5,363 bases of DNA from the NCBI GenBank assembly GCA_038227745.1, contig JBBRPS010000698.1:1-5363 (forward strand), given 5' to 3'. The position numbers and the translations under genes were made by a program. How positions within the stretch are numbered: the stretch's first letter is position 1; every line of letters begins with the position of its first letter. Origin of the DNA: DASPXY01 sp038227745 (GTDB lineage Bacteria; Planctomycetota; Planctomycetia; Gemmatales; Gemmataceae). Below are positions 1 through 5,324 of the stretch, in pieces. Under the pieces are notes generated by a model. The model saw nothing but the letters and a program-made list of their open reading frames with translations. It did not search any database and was not told where the DNA came from.

Positions 1-249
1 GAGGCGCTGCGCGTCCGTCAACGCCCCCCCGTCGAGCCTGGCCACCTGGCCGTCCTGGAACTTATACCCGAGCAGCTCGGTCAGGGCGGCCTGGCGCGAG
101 ATCATGAAGATGCGCTGATCCATGCAATCGAACAGCCAGCCCAGCGCCGCCACCACGAAGACGAACAGATGGTAGCGGTTCAGTCCTTCGTACCAGGGGC
201 CGGAGGCGGACAGGGGCGAGGTTTCGGCGGGCTGGTCCACGTGCATCAT
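1..249 (-). CDS. MFS transporter, N-terminal fragment (runs off the left edge)
   Basis: This is the first 83 codons of a leftward gene. It should encode an inner-membrane secondary transporter of the major facilitator superfamily; the substrate cannot be read from this fragment. After a short polar N-terminus, residues 19-25 (WYEGLNR) lead into the first membrane helix at about residues 26-43. That helix ends in the pattern G-W-L-F-D-C-M-D-Q (G37 to Q45). The G-W-x-F-D-x-x-D signature is typical of TM1 in sugar and aromatic-acid porters of this superfamily, with the acidic residues D41 and D44 expected to matter for transport. Residues 56-83 are polar and fit the beginning of a TM1-TM2 loop that is longer than usual. 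Two ATG codons are adjacent (249-247 and 246-244). The first is chosen because a GGAG at 260-263 lies 10 nt upstream. The gene is divergent from the WD40 gene. The family call is firm; the substrate is unknown. Confidence 0.82.
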   Translation of the reverse strand, partial: MMHVDQPAETSPLSASGPWYEGLNRYHLFVFVVAALGWLFDCMDQRIFMISRQAALTELLGYKFQDGQVARLDGGALTDAQRL

Positions 250-476
250 TGGCGGGAGTCTCCAGGAGGGCGTCGAGGATTGAGAATAGGACCTCGGGGC
301 GCGAAAAGGAAGGAAAAAGACGGCCTCTTCTCCTTCCGCCCCGTCCCTCTTCCTCCCCTTGCCTGGGCGGGGGAGGGGGGAGAAAGAGGGGCGCTTGCCT
401 TCGCGCCGCCCCCGCCGCACAATACAGACCGTCCGCGGCACGGCCCTGTCCCCCCCACGAGTTTCGGAGTTTCCTC
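250..476. other. Divergent intergenic region between the MFS and WD40 genes
   Basis: These 227 bp separate two genes transcribed away from each other and must hold both start signals. An open frame in the WD40 frame continues upstream through this region, but I see no coding character in it: the translation is dominated by Arg, Pro and Gly from G/C tracts. On the minus strand TATTCT (288-283) is a weak -10 candidate for the transporter, about 34 nt from its ATG, without a convincing -35 partner. I found no convincing sigma-70 promoter for the WD40 gene. The middle (about 327-391) is a pyrimidine-rich tract followed by a purine-rich tract, listed separately. Confidence 0.6.
345..390. repeat. 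Imperfect inverted repeat with overlapping G-quadruplex pattern
   Basis: Positions 345-358 (CCCTCTTCCTCCCC) pair with 377-390 (GGGGAGAAAGAGGG) at 13 of 14 positions, with a single C/A mismatch (352/383) and an 18-nt loop. On the plus strand four G runs (365-367, 369-373, 375-380, 388-391) are separated by 1, 1 and 7 nt, which fits the usual intramolecular G-quadruplex pattern. There is no T-run after the stem, and it lies between divergent genes, so a terminator is unlikely. It sits 86 nt upstream of the WD40 start and may fall in its 5' leader or promoter. The pairing is visible directly; any regulatory role is inference. Confidence 0.6.
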
Positions 477-2384
477 ATGCGATGCGCCGCGCTTCCGCGT
501 CGTTCCGCCGGCTTACTCGGCGCCTGCCTTGCGCTGCCTCTGCTCGCGGCCGGCGCCGCCCTCCTCGGCGCCCAGGCCCCCGCAGCCAGGGCGCCGGTGC
601 CCGACGCGGCGGCCCAGGCGCAGGCAGAGCAGCTGGTCAAGCGCATCCTCGCCGACGACTACGCCCGAGCCGCGAAGGACCCGGCGGCCCGCGATCCCCT
701 GGTCCGCCTGCTGTGGGACCAGGGCAAGGAGACGAAGGACGACCCGGCGGTGCGCTTCGTGCTGCTGCGCGAGGCCCGCGACCTGGCCGCCCGCAGCGGG
801 GATGCGCCGACGGCCCTGCGCATCGTCCGCGATCTTGCGCGGGCCTACGCCGTCGCCGAGCCGGACCTGCGGCTCAACGTCCTGCTGCTGGCAGGCCCCG
901 CGGCGCGGACGGCGCAGGCCAACCGGGCGCTGGCGGTGGCCGCCCTCGACCTGCTCGGCAGCCTGCTGGACGCGGACAACCATGCGTCGGCGGTCCGGTT
1001 GCTTGCCGTGGCGGAGGCGGCCGCCAACAGGGCGGAGGACGACACTCTGCTGGCCGACGTGCGGCGGCACGCGGAGGAGGTCCGGCACTTGCAGACAGAG
1101 TATGCCCGTGTCCGCGACTTCGCCGGGCAGCTGAAGAACGCTCCCGCCGACCCGCAGGCCAACCTGGAAGTGGGCACGTATCGGGCGCTGGCGCGCGGTG
1201 ACTGGGAGCGTGCGCTGCCGTTGCTGGCGCGCGGTTCGGACGCTGGGCTTCGAGAGCTGGCCCAGCGCGACCTGGCCCGGCCCGAAAGTCCCCGCGCGGA
1301 AATCGAGCTGGCCGAAGGCTGGCGCCGGCTGGTGAAGGGTCCGGCCGACCACGCGCAATCGCAATTCCTGCTGCGCGCGGGCTACTGGTATCAGCAGGCG
1401 TCGCTGCGTGCGGAGGGCGAGCAGCAGGCCCGCGTCGAGAAGGACCTGCGGGGGCTGGCGGAGTCGCTGCCGTCGGGCGTGCGGCTGCCGGGGTATTACG
1501 AGTTCGCGCACCGCTTCGAGGGCCACCAGGGCAACGTGACGGGCGTGGCGTTCCGTCCCGATGGGCGGCGTCTGCTCACCTGCGCCGGCGACCGGACGGT
1601 ACGGCTGTGGGACGTCGCGACCGGCCGGCAGCGGCGGCGCGTCGGCAGTCACACCGACTGGGTGCGGGCCGTGGCGTTCGCGCCGGACGGCCGTCACGGT
1701 GCCTCGGCGGGCGACGACAACACGGTCCGGCTGTGGGACGTGGCCGCGGGCCGCGAGCTGCGCCGCTTCACGGGGCACGCGGAATGGGTGCGCTGCGTGG
1801 CGTTCCTGCCGGACGGCTCCCGCCTGGTGTCGGGGAGCGATGACGGGACGCTGCGGTCGTGGGACATCGAGACCGGCGCCGAGGTGCGGCGGTTCGTGGG
1901 ACACAAGGGGTATGTGACCTCCGTGGCGGCGAGCAGGGACGGTCGGTTGCTGCTGTCGGCGGGGACGGACGAGAGCGTGCGGCTGTGGGACGTGGAGACG
2001 GGCAAGGAGCTGCGCCGCCTCAACGGGCACGAGGGCAACGTCAACGGCGTGGCGCTGGCGCCGGACGGCCGGCGCGGCGTGTCCGGCGGGTCGGACGGGA
2101 CGGTGCGGTTGTGGGACGTGGAGAGCGGCAAGGAGGTGTGGCAGCTGACGGGGCACCGGGGAACGGTGTGGTGCGTGGCGTTTTCGCCGGACGGACGGGT
2201 GGTGCTGTCGGGCGGGGCGGACGGCACGGCGCGGCTGTGGGACGCGGCCACTGGGCGGGAGCTGCGGCGGCTGCGCGGTCACACGTCGCTGGTGCTGAGC
2301 GCGACGTTTTCGGCGGACGGACGGCGGCTCGCGACGGCGAGCGCGGACAAGACAGTGCGGCTGTGGGCGGCGCCAGGGCGGTAA
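477..2384 (+). CDS. Exported seven-blade WD40 repeat protein
   Basis: This encodes a 635-residue protein probably acting outside the cytoplasm as an interaction scaffold; its partner is unknown. Residues 1-34 look like a signal peptide: R8-R9, a hydrophobic stretch from L13 to about G31, then A-Q-A at 32-34. The L-G-A-C at 14-17 resembles a lipobox, but the hydrophobic run before C17 is too short to favour it. Residues about 40-345 are predicted helical and rich in Ala, Arg and Leu. Within them, 242-332 match a module I recognise from planctomycete proteins: an LPLLARGSD-like start, a GWRRL segment and an AGYWYQQA segment. From F347 to the end are seven WD40 repeats without linkers, enough for one closed propeller; the last ends in L-W-A instead of L-W-D. 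ATG 477 is chosen because GGAG (466-469) lies 7 nt upstream and the signal peptide begins there, although the frame stays open to 249. No enzymatic domain is visible. Confidence 0.88.
   Translation: MRCAALPRRSAGLLGACLALPLLAAGAALLGAQAPAARAPVPDAAAQAQAEQLVKRILADDYARAAKDPAARDPLVRLLWDQGKETKDDPAVRFVLLREARDLAARSGDAPTALRIVRDLARAYAVAEPDLRLNVLLLAGPAARTAQANRALAVAALDLLGSLLDADNHASAVRLLAVAEAAANRAEDDTLLADVRRHAEEVRHLQTEYARVRDFAGQLKNAPADPQANLEVGTYRALARGDWERALPLLARGSDAGLRELAQRDLARPESPRAEIELAEGWRRLVKGPADHAQSQFLLRAGYWYQQASLRAEGEQQARVEKDLRGLAESLPSGVRLPGYYEFAHRFEGHQGNVTGVAFRPDGRRLLTCAGDRTVRLWDVATGRQRRRVGSHTDWVRAVAFAPDGRHGASAGDDNTVRLWDVAAGRELRRFTGHAEWVRCVAFLPDGSRLVSGSDDGTLRSWDIETGAEVRRFVGHKGYVTSVAASRDGRLLLSAGTDESVRLWDVETGKELRRLNGHEGNVNGVALAPDGRRGVSGGSDGTVRLWDVESGKEVWQLTGHRGTVWCVAFSPDGRVVLSGGADGTARLWDAATGRELRRLRGHTSLVLSATFSADGRRLATASADKTVRLWAAPGR
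1515..2381 (+). repeat. Seven tandem 126-bp WD40 coding repeats
   Basis: The repeats begin at 1515, 1641, 1767, 1893, 2019, 2145 and 2271. The first six are exactly 126 bp (42 codons) with no insertion or deletion; the seventh is cut to 37 codons by the end of the gene. Each carries a GH dipeptide (SH in repeat 2) at repeat positions 3-4, a V-A-F-x-P-D-G-like segment near 11-17, and T-V-R-L-W-D near 28-33. Deviations are S-W-D in repeat 3, an A-S-R-D-G loop in repeat 4 and L-W-A in repeat 7. Similarity extends to the DNA: CGGCTGTGGGACG is present in repeats 1, 2, 4 and 6, which suggests expansion by tandem duplication. Confidence 0.92.
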
Positions 2385-2412
2385 GCTCGTCTTCGCCGCT
2401 TGCGGCCTGGCG
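2371..2412 (+). terminator. Possible stem-loop at the end of the WD40 gene
   Basis: CGCCAGG (2371-2377) is perfectly complementary to CCTGGCG (2406-2412). Inside the 28-nt loop, GCGG (2378-2381) can pair with CCGC (2396-2399). The structure straddles the TAA stop at 2382-2384. No U-tract follows, so it is not a classical intrinsic terminator. It could slow polymerase or protect the 3' end. In DNA this GC-rich, chance pairing is a real alternative. Confidence 0.3.
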
Positions 2413-2426
2413 ATCTCACTGGGGAA

Positions 2427-2455
2427 TGGAATGGATTTGTTTCGTCTGGTATACT
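2427..2455 (+). promoter_or_regulatory. Extended -10 promoter for the DUF5678-like/retropepsin-like operon
   Basis: TGGTATACT at 2447-2455 combines the TGn extension with TATACT, five of six matches to the sigma-70 -10 consensus. The best-placed -35 candidate, TGGAAT (2427-2432) at 17-bp spacing, is weak, as is common for extended -10 promoters. Transcription would start near 2462, giving a leader of about 28 nt before the ATG at 2490. The site stands out as an AT-rich island in very GC-rich DNA and lies just after the WD40 stop, so the pair is probably transcribed on its own. Confidence 0.55.
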
Positions 2456-2489
2456 TCCAGCGTCGCAACCAGAAGGCAGCGAGGTGACC

Positions 2490-2801
2490 ATGTCAACCGT
2501 GCAGCCCAATCCTGACCCCGCGGCGGCCCCGGAAGCCGTGGAGTACGTTTGCAACATCCCGCCCGGGATCCGGCGCTCGCAGGAGGCGTTCCGGCGCGAC
2601 CTGCCGCAGTTGCTCGCGAACAAGAAGCTTGAAGGACAGTGGGTCGCCTACCATGGGGATGAGCGCATCGGGATTGCCCGGTCCGCGAGGACGCTCTACC
2701 GAGAATGCTATCGGAGAGGGCTGAAGGATGAGGAGTTCGACGTGTGCCGTATCGAGCCGGAGGAACCCGACGATCTTGACTGTACCCCCTTCTACGAGTA
2801 A
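2490..2801 (+). CDS. Small DUF5678-like protein, function unknown
   Basis: This encodes a 103-residue soluble protein without a signal peptide or membrane helix. The N-terminus (1-30) is Pro/Ala-rich and probably disordered. The conserved part is about 31-92: a helix (Q31-N44), then G-Q-W-V-A-Y-H-G-D (49-57), I-G-I-A-R (60-64), a helix with L-Y-R-E-C-Y-R-R-G-L (69-78), and a strand with F-D-V-C-R-I-E-P (83-90). The W-V-A-x-x-G-D core followed by a helix and a short strand resembles the DUF5678 pattern, whose function is unknown; the assignment is from memory of the pattern. The C-terminus is acidic. ATG 2490 is chosen over upstream in-frame codons because GAGG (2481-2484) lies 5 nt ahead and the extension would reach back past the promoter. 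It is followed after 28 bp by the retropepsin-like gene, so the two are probably cotranscribed. Confidence 0.78.
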   Translation: MSTVQPNPDPAAAPEAVEYVCNIPPGIRRSQEAFRRDLPQLLANKKLEGQWVAYHGDERIGIARSARTLYRECYRRGLKDEEFDVCRIEPEEPDDLDCTPFYE

Positions 2802-2829
2802 TGGACGACTTTTCGAGGGGAGGTATGCC

Positions 2830-3366
2830 ATGCCTGTGATCCTCCGCAAACTGCCCTTCTTCAATCGGGTCACAACGCGCCCAGTCCCAGGCGGCACGGT
2901 GCCTATTCTCCCCTACCAAATTGTCCTGTCGGTGAGCATCGCTCCGACGGGTGAGGAGGAGTTGCACCCTCGCGCCTTGCGTTTCCCGGCTGTCCTCGAC
3001 ACGGGTTTCAACAAGGCCTTTCTGCTCCGAGAGGAACACCTCAACCAGTGGGCCGGTCTGCGTCGTGAACACCTCAGGCAGATCGGCGAGATCACGGCCT
3101 ACGGCCAGAAGGTCCCTCTGTTCCGCGGGAACCTCTGGTTCCACCGTAACGTTGCTGGCTGGCTGGAGGAGGCCAGCAACCTGTCGCCATTCTGCGTGGA
3201 TCTCAACCGCGGAATTGCCGTCTGCCCCGCGGGGATGACTCAGCCACGCCTTCCGCTCCTGGGTTTGCGCGGCCTGGCCGCAGCGAATGTCCAACTCTCC
3301 TTCCACTGGTGGAAGCGACTCGTCTCGATCCGCACCACGCCCTGGTGGCATCGCTTCTTCTGGTAG
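2830..3366 (+). CDS. Retropepsin-like aspartic protease fold protein (single domain)
   Basis: This encodes 178 residues with no signal peptide, so it is probably cytoplasmic. Residues 25-38 form strands (P-I-L-P-Y then I-V-L-S-V-S-I). The segment F-P-A-V-L-D-T-G-F-N (52-61) carries the D-T-G motif of aspartic proteases, with D57 as the expected catalytic residue. Near the C-terminus, L-P-L-L-G-L-R-G-L (141-149) fits the hydrophobic-hydrophobic-Gly element that pairs with DTG in retropepsins. One D-T-G per chain means activity would need a homodimer. The residue after DTG is F60 rather than the usual Ala or Ser, so activity is not certain. The tail is strongly aromatic (W172, W173, F176, F177, W178). 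ATG 2830 is preceded by GGGGAGG (2817-2823) at 6 nt, a strong ribosome binding site; the in-frame codons upstream lie inside the previous gene. No protease function is shown for the family as I know it. It ends 5 bp from the recJ stop on the other strand. Confidence 0.75.
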   Translation: MPVILRKLPFFNRVTTRPVPGGTVPILPYQIVLSVSIAPTGEEELHPRALRFPAVLDTGFNKAFLLREEHLNQWAGLRREHLRQIGEITAYGQKVPLFRGNLWFHRNVAGWLEEASNLSPFCVDLNRGIAVCPAGMTQPRLPLLGLRGLAAANVQLSFHWWKRLVSIRTTPWWHRFFW

Positions 3367-3376
3367 CGCTTCTACC
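3362..3376. repeat. Small stem-loop containing both convergent stop codons
   Basis: GGTAG (3362-3366) and CTACC (3372-3376) form a perfect 5-bp stem with a 5-nt loop (CGCTT). The TAG of the retropepsin-like gene is in the left arm and the TAG of recJ, read leftwards, is in the right arm, so the symmetry partly follows from two identical stops facing each other. The stem is short and no T-run follows in either direction, so termination by it is doubtful. Confidence 0.35.
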
Positions 3377-5126
3377 CCAGCCGCGCCCGCGGCCCCGCCT
3401 GCAGGTCGCGCACCTCCAGTTCCACCGAACGCCACCCCTGCCACTCGTTGATGCGCGGCACGAACACCAGGCAGCACTTGCCGCCCTCCGACATCAGCTC
3501 CTCCGTCCGCTCGCCCATCTTGAACGCGATCGCCTTCATGTCCCGGTTCTGCTGCCGCACCTTGAAGCTCATGTGCCGCTCGCCGGCCCCCACCCGCCGC
3601 GGCTCGCCCACCACCTGCAGGCCGCCCGCCAAGAACAGCGGCTCCGGATTGCCCGCCCCGTACGGCTCCAGGAGCTTCATCGACTCCAGTAGTCCCGGCG
3701 TCAGCGCGGACAGCGGCAACTCGGCGTCGATGACCAACCGTGGCGACGGCACCCCCGCCGTGAAAGACCGCGCCGCCACCGCACAGAAGCGCTCGCGGAA
3801 GCCGTCCACCGCCGCCGGCTCGATGCGGAAGCCCGCCGCCGTCGCGTGGCCGCCGTGCGTCAGCAGGTCCGCCGAACACTCGCGCAGCGCCTCGTGCAGC
3901 CGCAGCCCCGGCACCGACCGCCCCGAGCCGCTCGCCGGGCCGTCGTCGCGCAGCGCGATCATCAGCACCGGCCGGGCGTAGGCGTCCATCAGGCGCCCCG
4001 CCACGATGCCGATCAGCCCCGGGTGCCAGCCCGCCCCCGACAGCACCAGCGCCGGCGCCCCCGCGCGGTCGTGGCGCTCCGCCTGCTCGCGCGCCTCCTT
4101 GTAAATGTCGCGCTCGACGAGCTGGCGCTGCTGGTTCTGCTCCTCCAGGAAGCGGGCCAGGTCGGCGGCTCGCTGCGGCGAGGTCGTCGTCAGCAGTTCG
4201 ACCGCCAGCCGCGCGCTGCCGAGGCGCCCCGCGGCGTTGATGCGCGGCGCCAGCGCGTAGCCAATGTCCGTGGCGCACAGGCCCTTCTTCTCGTGCAGTT
4301 TCGCCGCCTTCAGCAGCGCCTTGAGGCCCACGCTCGGCGTCTGCTGCAGCCGCGCCAGGCCGTGCCGGACGAAGACGCGGTTCTCGTTCTGCAACGGCAC
4401 CACGTCGGCCACCGTCCCCAGCGCCGCCAGCGCCACGCCGTCCATCAGGCAGTCGCGGAAGCGCGGCGTCACCTTGTCGCTGCCGCACGCCAGCTGGCTC
4501 AGTGCCCACGCCAGCTTGAACGCCACGCCCGCGCCGGACAGGCCGCCAAACGGGTAAGCGCCGCCGGGCAACCGCGGGTGGACGAGCACGTCGGCCTCGG
4601 GGTAGCGCTCCTTCGGCTCGTGGTGGTCGGTGACGATCAGCTCCAGACCCAGACGCCGCGCCTCTTCGGCCTCGGCGATGCTGGTGATGCCGCAGTCCAC
4701 CGTCACGACCGTCTGGACGCCGCCCTCCGCGAGGCGCCGCAGCGCCTCGACGTTCAGACCGTAGCCCTCTTCCAGGCGGTGCGGCACGTGGAACTCGACC
4801 TTCGCGTCGAGCAGGTTCAGGACCTGGAGCAGGATGGCGGTGCCGGTGACGCCGTCCACGTCGTAGTCGCCGTAGACGCAAATCCGCTTGCCCTGCTGGG
4901 CCGCGGCCAGCAGGCGCGCGGCGGCCTCCTTGGCGCCGGGCAGCAGGGCCGGGTCGTGCAGCGCCCCCAGCGACGACTTGAGGAAGTTGGCGGCGTCGTC
5001 GGGCGTGCCGAGTTTGCGATTGAGCAGCAGCTGGGCGACGATCGAGGCCAGGCCGAGGGACCGCGCCAGGCGCTCGATGGCGACGTCGTCGTGGGGGAGC
5101 AGGTGCCAGGTCTTGGCGGTCGGCAA
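3372..5126 (-). CDS. recJ: Single-stranded-DNA-specific exonuclease RecJ
   Basis: RecJ degrades single-stranded DNA 5' to 3' with divalent metal ions, in RecFOR-type recombination, mismatch repair and base excision repair. The 584-residue length is normal. The DHH domain shows motif I G-D-Y-D-V-D-G (86-92), motif II V-D-C-G (142-145), motif III T-D-H-H-E (166-170), H-P-R-L-P...Y-P-F-G-G-L-S-G-A-G-V (183-201) and G-T-V-A-D-V-V-P-L (237-245). Expected metal ligands are D87, D89, D143, H168 or H169, and D241. The DHHA1 domain has R-I-N-A-A-G-R-L-G (295-303), H-P-G-L-I-G-I-V-A-G-R (368-378), S-G-S-G-R-S (399-404) and G-G-H-A-T-A-A-G (425-432). The C-terminal OB-fold begins near L-E-P-Y-G-A-G-N-P-E-P (486-496). 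The start is TTG at 5126-5124: no in-frame ATG or GTG lies just upstream, GAGG sits 8 nt ahead, and the W-H-L-L segment at residues 7-10 is where the family begins. All key residues are present, so the gene looks functional. Confidence 0.97.
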   Translation of the reverse strand: MPTAKTWHLLPHDDVAIERLARSLGLASIVAQLLLNRKLGTPDDAANFLKSSLGALHDPALLPGAKEAAARLLAAAQQGKRICVYGDYDVDGVTGTAILLQVLNLLDAKVEFHVPHRLEEGYGLNVEALRRLAEGGVQTVVTVDCGITSIAEAEEARRLGLELIVTDHHEPKERYPEADVLVHPRLPGGAYPFGGLSGAGVAFKLAWALSQLACGSDKVTPRFRDCLMDGVALAALGTVADVVPLQNENRVFVRHGLARLQQTPSVGLKALLKAAKLHEKKGLCATDIGYALAPRINAAGRLGSARLAVELLTTTSPQRAADLARFLEEQNQQRQLVERDIYKEAREQAERHDRAGAPALVLSGAGWHPGLIGIVAGRLMDAYARPVLMIALRDDGPASGSGRSVPGLRLHEALRECSADLLTHGGHATAAGFRIEPAAVDGFRERFCAVAARSFTAGVPSPRLVIDAELPLSALTPGLLESMKLLEPYGAGNPEPLFLAGGLQVVGEPRRVGAGERHMSFKVRQQNRDMKAIAFKMGERTEELMSEGGKCCLVFVPRINEWQGWRSVELEVRDLQAGPRARLG

Positions 5127-5134
5127 GGTTCGGT

Positions 5135-5138
5135 CCTC
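5135..5138 (-). promoter_or_regulatory. Ribosome binding site fixing the TTG start of recJ
   Basis: GAGG on the minus strand lies 8 nt before the TTG at 5126-5124. Between the -10 box and this point the only minus-strand ATG (5172-5170) is out of frame with recJ, and there is no GTG. This supports initiation at TTG. Confidence 0.6.
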
Positions 5139-5170
5139 GCGGGCTGGGATGGGCCGTGGTTGACCGCCCC

Positions 5171-5176
5171 ATTATA
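5171..5176 (-). promoter_or_regulatory. Consensus -10 box for recJ
   Basis: The minus strand reads TATAAT here, a perfect sigma-70 -10 hexamer and the most AT-rich spot in the intergenic region. Transcription would start near 5164, giving a leader of about 38 nt that contains the GAGG ribosome binding site. No good -35 hexamer is found at 16-18 bp (GCTCTC is the 17-bp candidate), so the promoter may be moderate or helped by another factor. Confidence 0.5.
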
Positions 5177-5190
5177 GCGGCAGCGCCCCG

Positions 5191-5213
5191 CCTGAGAGCG
5201 CCAGGTTCTCGGG
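5191..5213. repeat. Short inverted repeat in the recJ upstream region
   Basis: CCTGAGA (5191-5197) pairs with TCTCGGG (5207-5213) through seven pairs including one G-T, around a 9-nt loop. It covers the place where the recJ -35 element should be, so it could be an operator-like site. The arms are short and chance is a fair alternative. Confidence 0.25.
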
Positions 5214-5242
5214 TTCCTATCGTGGGGGGCGCACGACACGGT

Positions 5243-5271
5243 TTGCACCTGCCGGGGGGAAGTCCTACACT
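5243..5271 (+). promoter_or_regulatory. Candidate promoter for the right-edge gene
   Basis: TTGCAC (5243-5248) and TACACT (5266-5271) are separated by 17 bp, the ideal sigma-70 spacing. The hexamers match consensus at three and four of six positions, so the site is plausible but weak. Transcription would start near 5278, about 47 nt before the ATG at 5325. Confidence 0.35.
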
Positions 5272-5324
5272 GTCCTGAGCGAACGCGACCCCATTTTCCC
5301 CCCAAGTCCTGAAAGGGGCCAGGG

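Noticed and set aside
249..476. Upstream extension of the WD40 frame to an ATG at 249
   Set aside because: The added residues are G/C-tract translation with no domain, they would bury the signal peptide, and that ATG overlaps the start of the divergent transporter. ATG 477 has a proper ribosome binding site.
477..527. Lipoprotein signal (L-G-A-C at residues 14-17) in the WD40 protein
   Set aside because: Only about six hydrophobic residues precede C17 and the hydrophobic stretch continues beyond it, so an ordinary Sec signal peptide fits better.
169..1134. Plus-strand open frame overlapping the WD40 start, with an AGGAGGG at 264-270
   Set aside because: Its product is dominated by Arg, Pro and Ser and is out of frame with the WD40 gene. 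The purine tract is the complement of the transporter leader, and no start follows at a suitable distance with coding character.
1515..2381. Tandem repeats as a possible CRISPR or satellite array
   Set aside because: The 126-bp period is in frame, encodes canonical WD40 blades and has no spacers.
513..2468. Long open frame antisense to the WD40 gene, 651 codons
   Set aside because: It has low-complexity Arg/Pro/Gln composition with a periodicity that mirrors the WD40 repeats on the other strand. The sense frame has clear domains, a signal peptide and a ribosome binding site.
3846..5177. Plus-strand open frame of 443 codons across recJ
   Set aside because: It is antisense to a gene whose catalytic motifs are all intact, and its Arg/Gln/His-rich product has no recognisable motif.
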